From Hippasteria phrygiana (Eukaryota; Echinodermata; Asteroidea; Valvatida; Goniasteridae): a DNA stretch of 64,000 bases. This document shows, piece by piece, positions 21,236-32,537 of this stretch. The first letter of the stretch is position 1. Each line of letters begins with the position of its first letter. The stretch lies in assembly GCA_037893225.1 (NCBI GenBank), contig JAZGUH010000152.1:496001-560000 (forward strand), given 5' to 3'. The translations under genes and the position numbers were made by a program. Under the pieces are notes generated by a model. The model saw only the letters and a list, made by a program, of their open reading frames with translations, ran no database searches and was not told the origin of the DNA.

Positions 21236-21540
21236 GGGCAAAGTGGCGTCTGGGCGAAGTGGCGTCTGGGCGAAGTGGCGTCTGGGCGAAGTGGCGTCTG
21301 GGCGAAATGGAAATTGGGCTAAGTGGGGTCTGGGCGAAGTGGCGTCAGGGCGAAGTGGCGTCTGGGCGAAGTGGCGTCTGGGCGAAGTGGAAATTGGGCA
21401 AAGTGGCGTCTGGGCGAAATGGAAATTGGGCGAAATGGAAATTGGGCTAAGTGGGGTTTGGGCGAAGTGGGGTTTGGGCGAAGTGGGGTTTGGGCGAAGT
21501 GGGGTTTGGGCGAAGTGGGGTTTGGGCGAAGTGGTTGAGG
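21236..21540. repeat. Right array of the same minisatellite, inverted
   Basis: About 19 units of 16 bp such as GGGCGAAGTGGCGTCT, with variants GGGCGAAATGGAAATT and GGGCGAAGTGGGGTTT grouped in blocks. It is the reverse complement of the left array's unit. The 184-residue open frame across it is repeat translation, kept open because no stop occurs in the unit. Confidence 0.92.
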
Positions 21541-21934
21541 GCGCAAAGTGGATTTTTGGCGAAGTGACCGACAACCCCTGGGGAGTACCCTGGTATAAAA
21601 CAACACCTCCTTTTGTTGTACCTATAGTTACAATAGGACACCAACTCCTTGTGCAGATATTTTCTTTCATAATCTGGGTAATTTGTGTTCAACCAAATCA
21701 TAACATTATCAGCACTACTTAGGCAATTATTTGGATTCCAACTGCAAGTAAATTCACTTTTCCAGTTTTCTTTGTTCACAAAATTCAGTCAAAATTACCT
21801 TGGGGTTTGTTTGACGGTTATAAAGTTGTATCCTCTCTGAGTGATCCTCACAATGTCGTTTCCGAAGTTGTATTGTGAGTTGGGGCGTGATCCCTGGCTA
21901 TACGGCATTATGGGTTTATGACTTCTGATTAGTG

Positions 21935-21995
21935 CCCCCCCACCCCCACCCCCACCCCCACCCCCACCCCCCACCCCCACCCCCCACCCCCACCT
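21935..21995. repeat. (CCCCCA)n simple repeat
   Basis: CACCCC and CACCCCC words run for about 60 bp at the right end of the copy A homology. Confidence 0.9.
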
Positions 21996-22104
21996 ATGCG
22001 CAGCTATGCACTGTTTTGTGAAATGGGTCGCAAGGATGTTGCGCAGCTGTGCAACATTTTTATAGTGTAAGTTCTATGCCATGGCCTAAGTTACGCACTG
22101 TTTT

Positions 22105-22517
22105 GTAAGCTTGGCGTGCAAGCTTGCGGCAGGCTTGCAGGCAGGCAGGCTTGCAGGCAGGCTTGCAGGCTTGCAGGCTTGCAGGCAGGCAGGCAGGCTT
22201 GCAGGCTTGCAGGCAGGCAGGCAGCTAGGCTTGCAGGCAGGCAGCTAGGCTTGCAGGCAGGCAGCTAGGCTTGCAGGCAGGCAGCTAGGCTTGCAGGCAG
22301 GCAGCTAGGCTTGCAGGCAGGCAGCTAGGCTTGCAGGCAGGCAGCTAGGCTTGCAGGCAGGCAGCTAGGCTTGCAGGCAGGCAGCTAGGCTTGCAGGCAG
22401 GCAGCTAGGCTTGCAGGCAGGCAGCTAGGCTTGCAGGCAGGCAGGCTTGCAGGCAGGCTTGCAGGCAGGCAGGCTTGCAGGCAGGCAGGCTTGCAGGCAG
22501 GCAGGCTTGCAGGCAGG
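22105..22517. repeat. 20-bp minisatellite CTTGCAGGCAGGCAGCTAGG
   Basis: At 22210-22440 there are about eleven near-perfect 20-bp units; irregular CTTGCAGGCAGG words lie on both sides. The array ends exactly where the copy C homology begins (22518), so it marks the A/C junction. Confidence 0.93.
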
Positions 22518-25500
22518 TCGAATTTGGCAATAAAATGACATTACGAATACTACAAATTGATTGGGAGCGTAATCAAAGATAAATTGACAGAAATGTCGCA
22601 ATGTTTCTATAATTTATCTATAATTTATCTATTTTCTATAACTTTTCAAGATTTTGGGAAAAATATTTAAAACAATTTAAGTTCATAACCAATAAAATTA
22701 TAGTTGATCAAAGACATCTGAAATTACACATCTGACATCTTCATTCCATTCTCTATCTATTCGACAGTTTTAAAGGCAACTTATTTTTGACCTGCAAAAA
22801 TGACAAGGGGTACCCCCTTGCCATTTTTGTCGATTTTGGCCAAAAAATGACATTTTCCAATTTTACCAGAAATTGATTCCAGAGAACTGTGATAGTGGCA
22901 GAAACCCATTTGGAGTGATGAAATCATATCTGATAGGACAAAATTAAGTTTTTCAAGATTTTCGGAAAATATGAAAAATTTAAATGCATACCCAATAAAA
23001 TTATGGTTGATCCAAGACATATGAAATTTCACATCTGACATTCCGTTCTCTGTCCTTATTACATGTATCTTATCAATATAATTACATTAATGTATATATG
23101 TTGATATGTTACAACGTAATGTTATTAGACAGTTACTACTGTAAAATATTTTAAATTATTGCAACTGTTTTTATCGTGTACAGTATAAATTACTTTGATG
23201 TGTATTTTGCCTTACACATGGCACAGATAATAGATTTATAAAGCTTAAAGGTAGTATACACGATTTGCTTTTTGCTGTAATTTTCAGAAATAAATAGATT
23301 AGGGGGTTAGTATTTTATAGCGTGGTAGTAAATACTGTAACACTGACCTGTTTAAAGTTGTGTGTTTCTTGAAAACGACAGCACACCAGGTGCCACGATT
23401 TCACAGGATGCCTGAGACTGCTATGTACTTACAGTCTAGTACGGTATTTCGTAATAATTCAGTAGTTTTGTTTTTTGATGTTTGCAAATGGTGTATACTA
23501 TCTTTAATACCATCCATCTAATATATCTGTGCCTTCCTTGAAATAGAAAACCTGTGTGTTTACACTGAAACTACAGCAAGCTGAAAAGGTCGACTTTGTT
23601 GGATAACGGTAAAATAGAAAATTTGTTTTTGAAACCACTGATGCATGCATTGATATCTGATGGAAGAATTTCTCTGAGTGTTGTAGTACTTGTACTCATC
23701 GAGTTGACTATATTTTTACTACACGCATTCATCTGGGTCCAATTTCACGGAGCTGCTAAGCACACAGGTTTCCTTAGCACCAAAATGTCTTGCTTAGTTA
23801 AAACAGGTTACCAGCCAAAGGCCATGGCATTTTCATGCTTGGCAAACAACAGCCGATAAAAGGAATCCACGCCCCCATAAAAAAATCGTCACCCAGTTTC
23901 CCCCACCCCCACTGAAAATATCGCAAACGGAGAAAATAACAGTATTATTAAGAAAAATACTGTGAGTGCCCCCCACACTGTAACATCCACCTATGGAGTC
24001 AGCCTTGGCTACACAACTCCCCCCCCCCACCCCACCCCACCCACAGATTGTCTGTGTATACTTCATGACCAACTTTTAAGACTTTTTAAGAACAGTTAAG
24101 AATTAAGCGAATAAAATCTTACCTCATTTAATTTTTTGTTTTGTTTTGTTTTGTTTTGGGTTTTTTTGCTCACGAAATTAAAGTTTACATTGTCCAGAAT
24201 ACCGGAAGATTTCAAGCCGTATAATTGGGCAAGTCAGTTTCGAATTAGCCGCTTGATCTGTGTCACACTGTTTCCATGGTTACGGTGACGCGTGTGTAAA
24301 ATATAATGTATTTTCGAATTTCTTTCATTTTGTTGCAACTTTAAAAAGAACTGCGTCTTGAATTGTCTGTTAACACTATCATTTTAGTCTACAATATTTT
24401 TACGAAGTGGAATGATGGTAAACATGGCCGCTCGTGGAAAGCGTGCTGTTCCCTGACCAAAAAAAAACCACTTCTGAGCATCAAAATGTGTGGTTCAATG
24501 TGTTCTGACTAAAATTATGTCTGTACATTATACAGGGTGAGAGAAAAAAAACCGAACCCAATTTGTTCTGCACTGACAGGCCCCGATGGTGTCAACCATT
24601 AATGGCTTTATAATAATAAGTTTCTACATTGCACTAGTTTTACGCCTCAGTTCACAAGATTAATTTTTCGTTTAAATAAATGTAAGCGGAGTTTTCCGTT
24701 TAGGGAGCTCATGTAATATCTCATTGGAAAACTAATAATTTGTATACTGCTAGAAAATCAGCTATTTAATTTTAAAATGTTTCGGGTGCCATGAGCAAAA
24801 TGTGAGGACATAGCAACTGTAATCTTATTTTACGGTATTGGAAATTGGGGCCTCGTATGGGCCCTCCCCTCTCCCAGTCACAAAGTGGTAGGTATTTCCC
24901 TCACCCCACCCCTCCCACATCTACACATATGCAAACATGTGTGACATGTTATCAGCTTATTTGTTTCAACTTTATTGTCAAAACGGGTGAATCCGAGAAG
25001 TTTTGCGGGGCTTCGGAGGTAAAACAAAGTCTACAAATTTGCCAAACAAACTTGACCCCCAACACATTTCCCGTCGGTAAAATAATTTGAGAGGCGAGGG
25101 TGGGGTGGTTGGGAGGGGTGGGGGCTGGGTGGTGCTCTTCCTGTCGTTAATGGCGCCATGTAACCCCATAATCTCCCAGTAAATGCGCTATACTGGACAT
25201 GATGGAATCTTTTCTTACCCGTAAATTTTACCCACTAAATATAGAACCAAAGAACAGTGGCTGATTTGAGTCTATAAGCTGAACCCCCCAACCCCCCAAA
25301 AATGACACAGCAAGGGGGTTTAGACCCCTCCCCGAATCCGCCCCTGATTGTGTTTTTTCATCGACTTGTATCGAGAATTATGCGCCTGTTTCAATTTTTC
25401 TTTTTTGGTGAAAGAAAGAGGGAAAAAATAATTAATTCCCAGGGACCAGGAAATAGGTCAGAGATTTGTTCAGTTTAAGCATCTTCTACAGTGATACAGA

Positions 25501-26565
25501 AAGACCCCTGTAAAACGGAAAGACGTCTTTTTATCTATATACATCTACATACCATATACATTTTCCTATTGTTTATACAATGTACTTTAACTTTTTGGGA
25601 AAAACTTCATAGGTTTTGTACACTGGTTGATTTTGAAGGATTGAGGAAATGGGGAACATGCATCAGAACACAAGTCCTAAATTTTAGAGGAATTTGGAGG
25701 ATTGAGGGTGAATGCAACTTTTTTGGGGGAGCAATTGGAGGATTTTGAAGGATTGAGGAAGGTTCCTAGCCAAAAGGGCCTAGTGGGTTAGGCAGTTGCC
25801 ATGTGAATTAATGCGGTTTTGCGTGTTTGCTGTGCGTTGCAGTGATTGCCATCTTTATTTTCGTGTTGCATTTTGTCGTCTTTCCCTGAAAAACTAAAAC
25901 CCTGCCCTTTATCTACGGCATACCTGTTGGTTTGTAATGTCACTAACTATAGTTTGGCAATTCCAATAACCTAAAAGTAGATTTCTGTTCCCTTATAGGG
26001 AACAGGCCTGGGGCCCTACACTACACAATCGCCATTATGGCAATTCGAATAGTACTTATTGGAATAAACCAGTCCAGCATGCCACGTGGTTTAACCTGCC
26101 CCATACTGTACATGTACTACAAGGCGGTCCATACGTTGTTGCATTATTTATATCTGGCCACGTGGGTGACAATGGTCTATACACAGTATTGCATTTTCTT
26201 ATAATTTTAAGTTTCCCCAGATTTGGTTGTCAAGAATGGCATAAGTAAGGGTGTGTACTCAACTGAGGTGGGTGTGTCCCATTCAGATTTGTTTGAGAGA
26301 CAAAAATATGGTCCAATTTGAGGCTCCAGTTTTACAATATTTTGTCATAGGTGAAGCTTTCAATTTCCTCCCAAACACAATTCATTTAGGAAATGTGTGC
26401 TCGCCAGTGTCTTAATAAATTGGAGCCTAGTCTACGCTCTTTGTCGAGCAAGATTATTTGTACTTTTACTCAACAACTGTCGAAAATATTTAAGGCGGGA
26501 ACATTTGTTTGTGTTTAAAAATATGACAATATACGTGGAGTATTTCTTCCCTTTGCTGGTATTAG

Positions 26566-27073
26566 GGGTGTGCATTCACCGGTAGTATGGGAATCGGTAC
26601 CTGATTGAAAAAAAGCATGGGTACCCTGGTACGTGTTAAAGAAAGCCAATCCCAAAAAGTAAATCTTGGAAATTGATGTTTATATTGTTCGTAAAGGTCG
26701 GCATTTTTAATACTACCACATCGGTGCATCAATGCAGCAAGATGCAAGTGTGTACAGTGGGCTCTATAGCTTTATGGTGTAAATCGCATTTGCTCCAAAG
26801 CATCATACACATTAATATGTTTGGTTTTTCCCATGTATCCTGGTTTTCATTTTGAAAATTCCCCACAAATCACATTCAAAAACTTTCTCTTTCATTGTCC
26901 AGAAATTACTGAGTAACATGTTAATCCGGTTATGTGTACTTGATTGCATAATCTGGAACCGGTTCCTGACATAAGCGGCCAGGTACGGTTACCCGGTTAC
27001 CCGGTTACCGGTTAACCGGTTATCCAGTTACCAGTTACCCGGTTATCCGGTTCGATCGGATGCACAGCCCTAC
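26566..27073. mobile_element. hAT-like element with CCGGTTA repeats
   Basis: TAGGGGTGTGCAT at the left and ATGCACAGCCCTA at the right are inverted repeats with one mismatch. Just inside the right end are about eight CCGGTTA/CCGGTTACC words (26985-27055). No clear target duplication and no transposase. Copy A has only the left part (from about 19576). Confidence 0.5.
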
Positions 27074-27190
27074 ATGTAGCTTGTTTATTTTACTTGTGTG
27101 CTGCTCTCAATTGCCTGTTGTATAGTCTTGGGCAAATATTCACTGTTGACCAGACCACTTGGCAAAAGTACATCAGTAAGTGGCTTATTA

Positions 27191-29045
27191 CATAAATGTG
27201 GAGGCCAGTGTACAACATTAGGATCAAATTTTAGAAGTTCTTAAATTAATATGATCTTCACTTGTTTGTGTGGTGGAAGACATGTAATAACCAGATAGAC
27301 AATGATTTTTTCTGTAAATTGGTCGGTTTCACAGTCAGCATCAACTATACACTTGGCACGAGCAAAATTTCACCTGTAACAGTGACACCAAGTTTTAAAC
27401 TTTGACTGCACATGTCTTCTAGTTAGAAATTGATATATTTCAATTTGATAACCATATTAATCCTCCTATGCACCTGGCCAAAATCGACCCAGTTGTTGTA
27501 CAGATCAAAACCTATCAAATGACAGATTGAAACACACACAAACTGTCAGAGTTGGTGTTTAGAGTTTTTGATAGGCTGTGATAGTTATAAGTATAGGAGA
27601 GTTAATTAAATACTTATTCTAAATTTGTGTATATAAAAATATCAACCCTAAACCCTATTACAATTTTAGAAATATCATGTTTAATCATGTACAAAATTGG
27701 CAAATTTTGTAAATTTTGTAAGTCATATCAATAAAATGCATCATATTGATTTAGAAATTCAGTGAATCCACCATCAGGCTCTAAACAGTGTAACAATCAG
27801 GCTTTAAATGAATACACACCACGTCTTGTGGCCCAGATTAGTCACAAAAATAATTTAACTTGCATGTAATATTGTATATAAATGGGAGATTTTGGACTAA
27901 ATTTTGCATGTAACAATGACACCAAATATTGGTGTCCTGTTACAGGTAAAATATTAATTTCTGTACGGTGACAATTATTTGTCTAATATTTGCTTCTAAA
28001 GTGTTAAACTTAAATGGCTAACTTTAAAATGGTACTGTCTAAAAACTTTAAGAGCGCACACATTGTACACATCATTAGCACAGTGCATTTTCTTGATCAT
28101 GCTAGATTTCCAAAAATATGCAGTTCCATAAAAAAAATTGCAATAAAATCTGTATTAATACCAAAATGCTGCTTGCTTCAGAGAATGTAACCATTTTAAA
28201 ATCTAAAACTCAAATATCATTCAAAATAACCACTTATTTCATTAATTATGGCTGGAAATAGACATTTCACCTGTAACGGTGTCAACGCGGACACCAAATA
28301 GTTATTGCCGCATATTTCAAAATTTCAAAATTGAATACAAATTCTTTTTAGATGAGTGTTCTGTACCCATGACTAAGACAAAGAAATGCTAAATTGTTGA
28401 AGAACTACTACTTTATACATAGTCAAAACACAACTGTAAAATATCACTCTGTAACATTTAGTGCTGACACCAAAGTGGTGTGATATATTTTAAAATAGCC
28501 ACATTTGTTGTGTTTTTTAACATTTCATTGTAAGTTGTGTTTAATCTTTTCACAGATTGAAAACACTCATAAAATAACCAGTTCTTTGAAATAATTCACC
28601 TTTTCTCTAGATGCTATACTGAATTATAAATGTCACTCTGTAACATGTTTTTGTTGACACCAAATGTTACAGAGGGATAGTAATTTTATGGCCATCTCGT
28701 AATAAGACTACATCATTACGAATAATGTTATTCAATATTCATGATTACTATGTCTACAATAATCTGGACCCACAAATAGTCCCATTTGTCCTTCGAAAAT
28801 TATATTTAGTTTGACCCATTAAAAATGTCACGCTATTTTGCCTAAAAACACCACATTTTGGCATATTTTGAGTTTAATAAAATACACATTTTAATATTAA
28901 ATTCACAATGTTTGATATCATTTGAAAGCTTGCCATATGCCCTCCACATTTACACCATGATCAATATGAAACCGTTTTTGGTGTTACCAAGGGAACTAAA
29001 TGAATGATCAGACCCTCTGAAATTTGACTGGCCTCCACATTTATG
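27191..29045. mobile_element. 1855-bp TA-flanked element with spaced TGTAAC..GACACCAAA motifs
   Basis: CATAAATGTGGAGGCCAGT at the left has an exact complement at the right end (29027-29045). TA lies outside both (27189-27190 and 29046-29047), as for Tc1/mariner-type insertion. The inside is AT-rich and contains no long open frame on either strand, so it is non-autonomous. A motif of TGTAAC followed by GACACCAAA recurs near 27374, 27909, 28270, 28450 and 28639, with inverted copies near 27930 and 28670. I do not know this family. Confidence 0.65.
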
Positions 29046-29311
29046 TAAACACCCAAATGGAAGTGTTTCACATAGGTTTCCAATTTCCCGGTTGTTGTTT
29101 GTTTTGACTGGGAGATTATAAAGGGAAAAATCCAGCAGTACTGGACATTTAGGAGCCTTTATGTACATTTTAATGCACAATGCTTGAATGAAACCATTTT
29201 GTCTGAGGTACTTTTAGAAAAATCAATTTATCAATCTGTAGGGTGGAGCAGGTCTAGTTATAGGCTGCACTGCATATACATACGTGTACTAACTATGGTT
29301 TCCAACAGGTG

Positions 29312-29398
29312 TGGTATCCAGGGTACCATTGAGGATCTTCTCCATAGAAGATCCTCAAATGTAGCTTGGAAACCATACCCCTGGGGAGTACCCTGGTT
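29312..29398. repeat. Intact member of the CCCCTGGGG inverted repeat family
   Basis: It reads GGTATCCAGGGTACCATTGA, a GAAGATCC-type palindromic centre, then ACCATACCCCTGGGGAGTAC. It is an empty-site reference for the insertion at 20173. A further copy is at 31450-31545. Confidence 0.65.
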
Positions 29399-29449
29399 AA
29401 CAACACCAGTTTATTAACTCCAGTGCAATTCAATTTCTTGTGTAACTTA

Positions 29450-30373
29450 CAGTGAAATCTCGATAATTAGTCAAACCGGTTAACTCGAAAACCTGTTTAA
29501 CTCAAAGTAAACATTTATTCCCCTCAAAATAATAGCAAATCATGTATAAACATGCCCATGCTAACTCGAAATTTCGGACCGACAACTCCAGGTGCAGAAA
29601 TAAACTTGCGTAATTAGGCCACGGAAGAAACGAATCCTTTTGTTAAGTTAAGAAATCTCCCACGATCACATTAAATAAACCCAAACTTAGCCGTATAGAA
29701 AAGCAACAAAGGGCAATTAGCATCCGTACCGTAGTATCGTTGGAGCAGCCTATTCATTGCAGTGCAACTTACAATGATCAAAGCATACCGCCGGTGACCC
29801 GTGCAGGAAGGCCAAAGACGCAAAGCAGCCGCAACGGTTGCCACAATCCTTTGAAAAAGTGCCCAGTACTACACGCAACCACGATGCAGTTGGCAATGAT
29901 TTAAGTGAACTGCTTGGTGACCAATCACACAGTTGCAAGTGCTTGCTGCAGTGACGTATTGCGGGACGTGGCTGGATCGTTTCAAGGCTCCCCGCCGAGA
30001 GAGGGCGCATGCCGTCTCGAGAGAGTGCGCATTCCATCTCGAGAGATGACAGACAAATTGCTGCGCAATGGACTACCCAATGTTTTGGCGGAAGAAACAT
30101 CTTTAACGTCGATGAAAGGGCCTGTTTTATTGTCTCTTCTCGGACCATTCCCTCACACTAAAGGGGGAGACCTGCAATGGCTGAAAGCGAAGCAAAAATC
30201 GCCTAAAAATGCGATGATTTCATGCTCTATTTCACGGCCGTTACATTCGAGATTCGCTTGGTAATATTATTCACGTACGTAATCTTTGGGGAAAAGGGGG
30301 ACCTTTTGTAACTCGAAACTCCGCTTAACTCGGAGTCCATTCCCCTGAGGTTCGACTTATCGAGATTTCACTG
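29450..30373. mobile_element. pogo/Tigger-like element (924 bp)
   Basis: CAGTGAAATCTCGATAA at the left has a perfect complement at the right, with TA on both sides (29448-29449 and 30374-30375). Inside each end are AACTCGAAA and CGAAACTCCGCTTAACTCG words. CAGTGAAAyCTCGATAA ends are a hallmark of Tigger/pogo transposons. Open frames of 119-132 codons inside show no HTH_CENPB or DDE motif that I can recognise, so it is taken as an internally deleted, non-autonomous copy. Confidence 0.8.
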
Positions 30374-30889
30374 TAATTGCCTATTATAATGATAGAACAC
30401 TAAGATTTTGGTGCAATTCCTAGCACGATAATCGTAACCCTAGATGAAAATTAGAGTTGAGGAGTACATCCAGGAATTTCATAATGACATTTGGGCCATG
30501 CACATTACGCTACAGTGTACATGGGTGTAGAGGTCTGGTCTGGTCATATGATTTAAATAATTTAATAAACCAGCATTAAAAACAAGGAGGTTTTTTTTAC
30601 CCACTGATCTCAGTTCAACGAGGCAAAAAAAAATAGTACTGCTTCTGATTACATGGCTTTTGAAAATAGTGTACATGTGTAAGTAGGGGAAAAAAATGTG
30701 CCACCATATGTAGACCTGTGTCTACGTGTAGTCAAGATTTAAATTAGTATTTACAGCATATTTTTTCCCCCAATAAAAAACAATAGGGTAGGGGCCGTTA
30801 AATAGGGTAGGTAAGGTAACCGGAAGCAAAACTGTTTTTTTTTAACCAAACGTATGAATATTATTAACTTTTTCAAAGTGAACAAAGAA

Positions 30890-30925
30890 AACTGGCAGGA
30901 GCGGGATTCGAACCTGTGACCCGGA
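30890..30925 (-). other. tRNA-like B-box fragment
   Basis: Read on the minus strand, CACAGGTTCGAATCCCGCTC gives a canonical B box and T-arm, and TCCTGCC follows as an acceptor strand. No matching 5' half is visible, so it is a truncated tRNA-derived SINE or tRNA fragment. Confidence 0.35.
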
Positions 30926-30998
30926 ATTGTTTGACGAATATTATTAACTGTAACATGTCTGCTTGAATCCAAAGAGTCATGCTACATCACACTGCTAC

Positions 30999-31027
30999 CC
31001 CCCCCCCCCCTCCCCCCCCCCCCCCCC
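30999..31027. repeat. Poly-C tract
   Basis: Two C runs separated by a single T. Exact length is uncertain in such runs. Confidence 0.85.
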
Positions 31028-31193
31028 AAGAAAAAAAGAGTTGTAAATTGTATCAATCTGTCTGCCCCTATTCTTACATTGTAATTCGAGATAAATATCA
31101 AGGTAGCACTTTCAAGACGAACTAAAATTTGTGACGAATTGTGTGACGAATTAAAATTAAAGTAGTTGGTTTTCTTTCATTATTAAATTGCAG

Positions 31194-31275
31194 GGTTCGA
31201 CCACTCAGTGAGGCAGAGAAGAAACGAGGGGACAAAGATTGTGTCAAAATCCAGCATAATTCATCCTCCATAACC
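31194..31275 (+). pseudogene. Copy C version of the 80-bp exon, frame broken
   Basis: It matches 19835-19914 and keeps an AAATTGCAG acceptor and a GTGAGT donor. Near its start CACTCGGAGG is replaced by CACTCAGTGAGG, a net gain of 2 bp. With the same entry phase as copy A, the frame changes and meets a TAA before the donor. Either C is a pseudo-exon or A carries the loss. Confidence 0.35.
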
Positions 31276-31575
31276 GTGAGTTATCCCATAGCCACACTCA
31301 GGAAAATAATGTACACTTGGCTGCAGACATTCATGTTGCAATAAAGGATGGAGTACAATGTAGGTCTATAGTTATAGTTTGATTGTTGGTATTTTTACAA
31401 AGTTATTTACAATGTAAACTGCACGTACTAGTGTGGTTTCCAGTGGTTTGGTATCCAGGGTACCATTGAGGATCTTCTCCATATCCTTATGGTAGGATGA
31501 TCCTCAAGTGTAGCTTGGAAACCATACCCCTGGGGAGTACCCTGGTAAACAACACCTTTTGTTGTACCATAGTTA

Positions 31576-31879
31576 TGCGCCTATCAATTGCTTCCCCCAC
31601 CCCTCCCCCCTGGGGCTGCCCCAAGTCTTATGTGGGGGTTTGGTCACATTTTTCAAGACCCAGGGTGGGGATTTTGGTCACTCATTTTGCTATTGTTTCC
31701 CCATCATCAGAAGTTAAAAACCATGAGGTGGGGGTGCCCCACCGGCCCATGTATATGTCTGGGATTGTCACAAAAATGTTGCCCCATGGGTGGGGATTTG
31801 GTCACTTCAAAAGTGACAATCCCCACATCTTGGGTGGGGCCGCCTGGGGGAAGGGTGGGGGAAGCAATTGATAATCGCA
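31576..31879. mobile_element. 304-bp Harbinger-like MITE with TTA duplication
   Basis: TATCAATTGCTTCCCCCACC near the left end has its complement near the right end, and the outermost bases TGCG/CGCA also pair. TTA flanks both sides (31573-31575 and 31880-31882), while copy A has a single TTA at the same place (21628-21630). TWA targets are typical of PIF/Harbinger. The inside is rich in GGTGGGG words and has no transposase. Confidence 0.8.
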
Positions 31880-32250
31880 TTACAATAGGACACCAACTCC
31901 TTGTGCGGATATTTTCTTTCATAATCTGGGTAATTTGTGTTCAACCCAAATCATACAGCAGAGCTGGTTGACCAAACCGTAACATTATCAGCACTACTTA
32001 GGCATTTATTTGGATTCCAACTGCATGAAGTAAATTAGTCAATTCACTTTTCCAGTTTTCTGTGTTCACATTGAAAATTCAGTCAAGTCAGTTTCCCTTG
32101 GGGTTTGTTTGACGGTTAGAAAGTTGTATCCTCTCTGAGTGATCCTCACAATGCCATTTCCCAGGTTGTATTGTAAGTTGGGGCGTGATCTCTGGCTATA
32201 CGGCATTATGGGTTTGTGACTTCTGATTAGTGCCCACCCCTCCCCCCTAA

Positions 32251-32537
32251 CAGCAGGGGGGGGGGGGGGGGAATTCTCCCCCTGGCAGCATTTGAGGCGT
32301 TATAAAAAGCAAACAGAAATAGTGTTTTTAAGACGGTTTTCAGACGGTTCAGACGTTGTTTCCCCTCCCTGGCACAAAAAGCTGGATATGCCTCTGATCA
32401 GACTCCCTGAAAATCCAACTTGTTGGTTATTCTGCGCATGATCAGTAGGTCCCCGTGTGCTATTTTTTTTTCGTAGACCAGAATTGCCATCATGCATATT
32501 CATGTTTGCAATATCTTATAGTAAGCATCAGACAACG
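32251..32537. other. Unassigned non-coding stretch
   Basis: It starts with a G run (32254-32270) directly after the copy C homology. No gene, RNA or recognisable repeat was seen. Confidence 0.5.

Larger units (their letters stand above)
20173..21574. mobile_element. 1402-bp element with inverted minisatellite arms and 9-bp duplication
   Basis: The host sequence CCCCTGGGG occurs on both sides (20164-20172 and 21575-21583) but once in the relatives near 29385 and 31523, so the insert is exact. Its ends share CGGTCRCTTCG in inverted orientation, followed by CTCAACCACTTCGCCC, and then by arrays of a 16-bp unit that face each other. The middle (20376-21235) is AT-rich with no transposase frame. 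A 9-bp duplication would fit Mutator-like elements; an 8-bp reading would fit hAT. Confidence 0.78.
930..22000. repeat. Duplicated block, copy A
   Basis: This stretch is near-identical over most of its length to copy B, e.g. 1549 matches 48745, 9966 matches 54191, 13489 matches 57089 and 17344 matches 60920. Later parts match copy C (9604-22000 against 22518-32250, with gaps) and copy D (13918-17070 against 43990-46570). The offset to B falls from about 47.2 to 43.6 kb because of indels, chiefly a deletion in B equivalent to 6213-8742. Between the listed features it holds AT-rich non-coding DNA with short C/G runs and no supportable gene. Confidence 0.9.
22518..32250. repeat. Duplicated block, copy C (incomplete)
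   Basis: 22518-24070 matches 9604-11455, 24090-25348 matches 13098-14608, 25350-25540 matches 14936-15130, 25790-26800 matches 18795-19800 and 31160-32250 matches 19805-21935. The GPCR and its upstream region are missing and replaced by about 250 bp with GGATTGAGG repeats (25540-25790). An insert of about 4.4 kb (26800-31160) carries the mobile elements listed separately. No supportable gene lies in the matching parts. Confidence 0.85.

Noticed and set aside
21168..21722. A 184-codon open frame with WAKWRLGEV repeats
   Set aside because: It is only the translation of the 16-bp minisatellite; the same DNA is open on the other strand too.
23596..23859. An 87-codon frame with a hydrophobic stretch
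   Set aside because: It is not conserved at the equivalent places in copies A and B, so it is chance.
26985..27055. Possible telomere-like repeat
   Set aside because: The unit is CCGGTTA-type, not TTAGGG, and it lies at the end of an hAT-like element.
29750..30264. 119- and 132-codon frames inside the pogo-like element
   Set aside because: No CENP-B-type helix-turn-helix or DDE motif could be recognised, and neither frame has family support.
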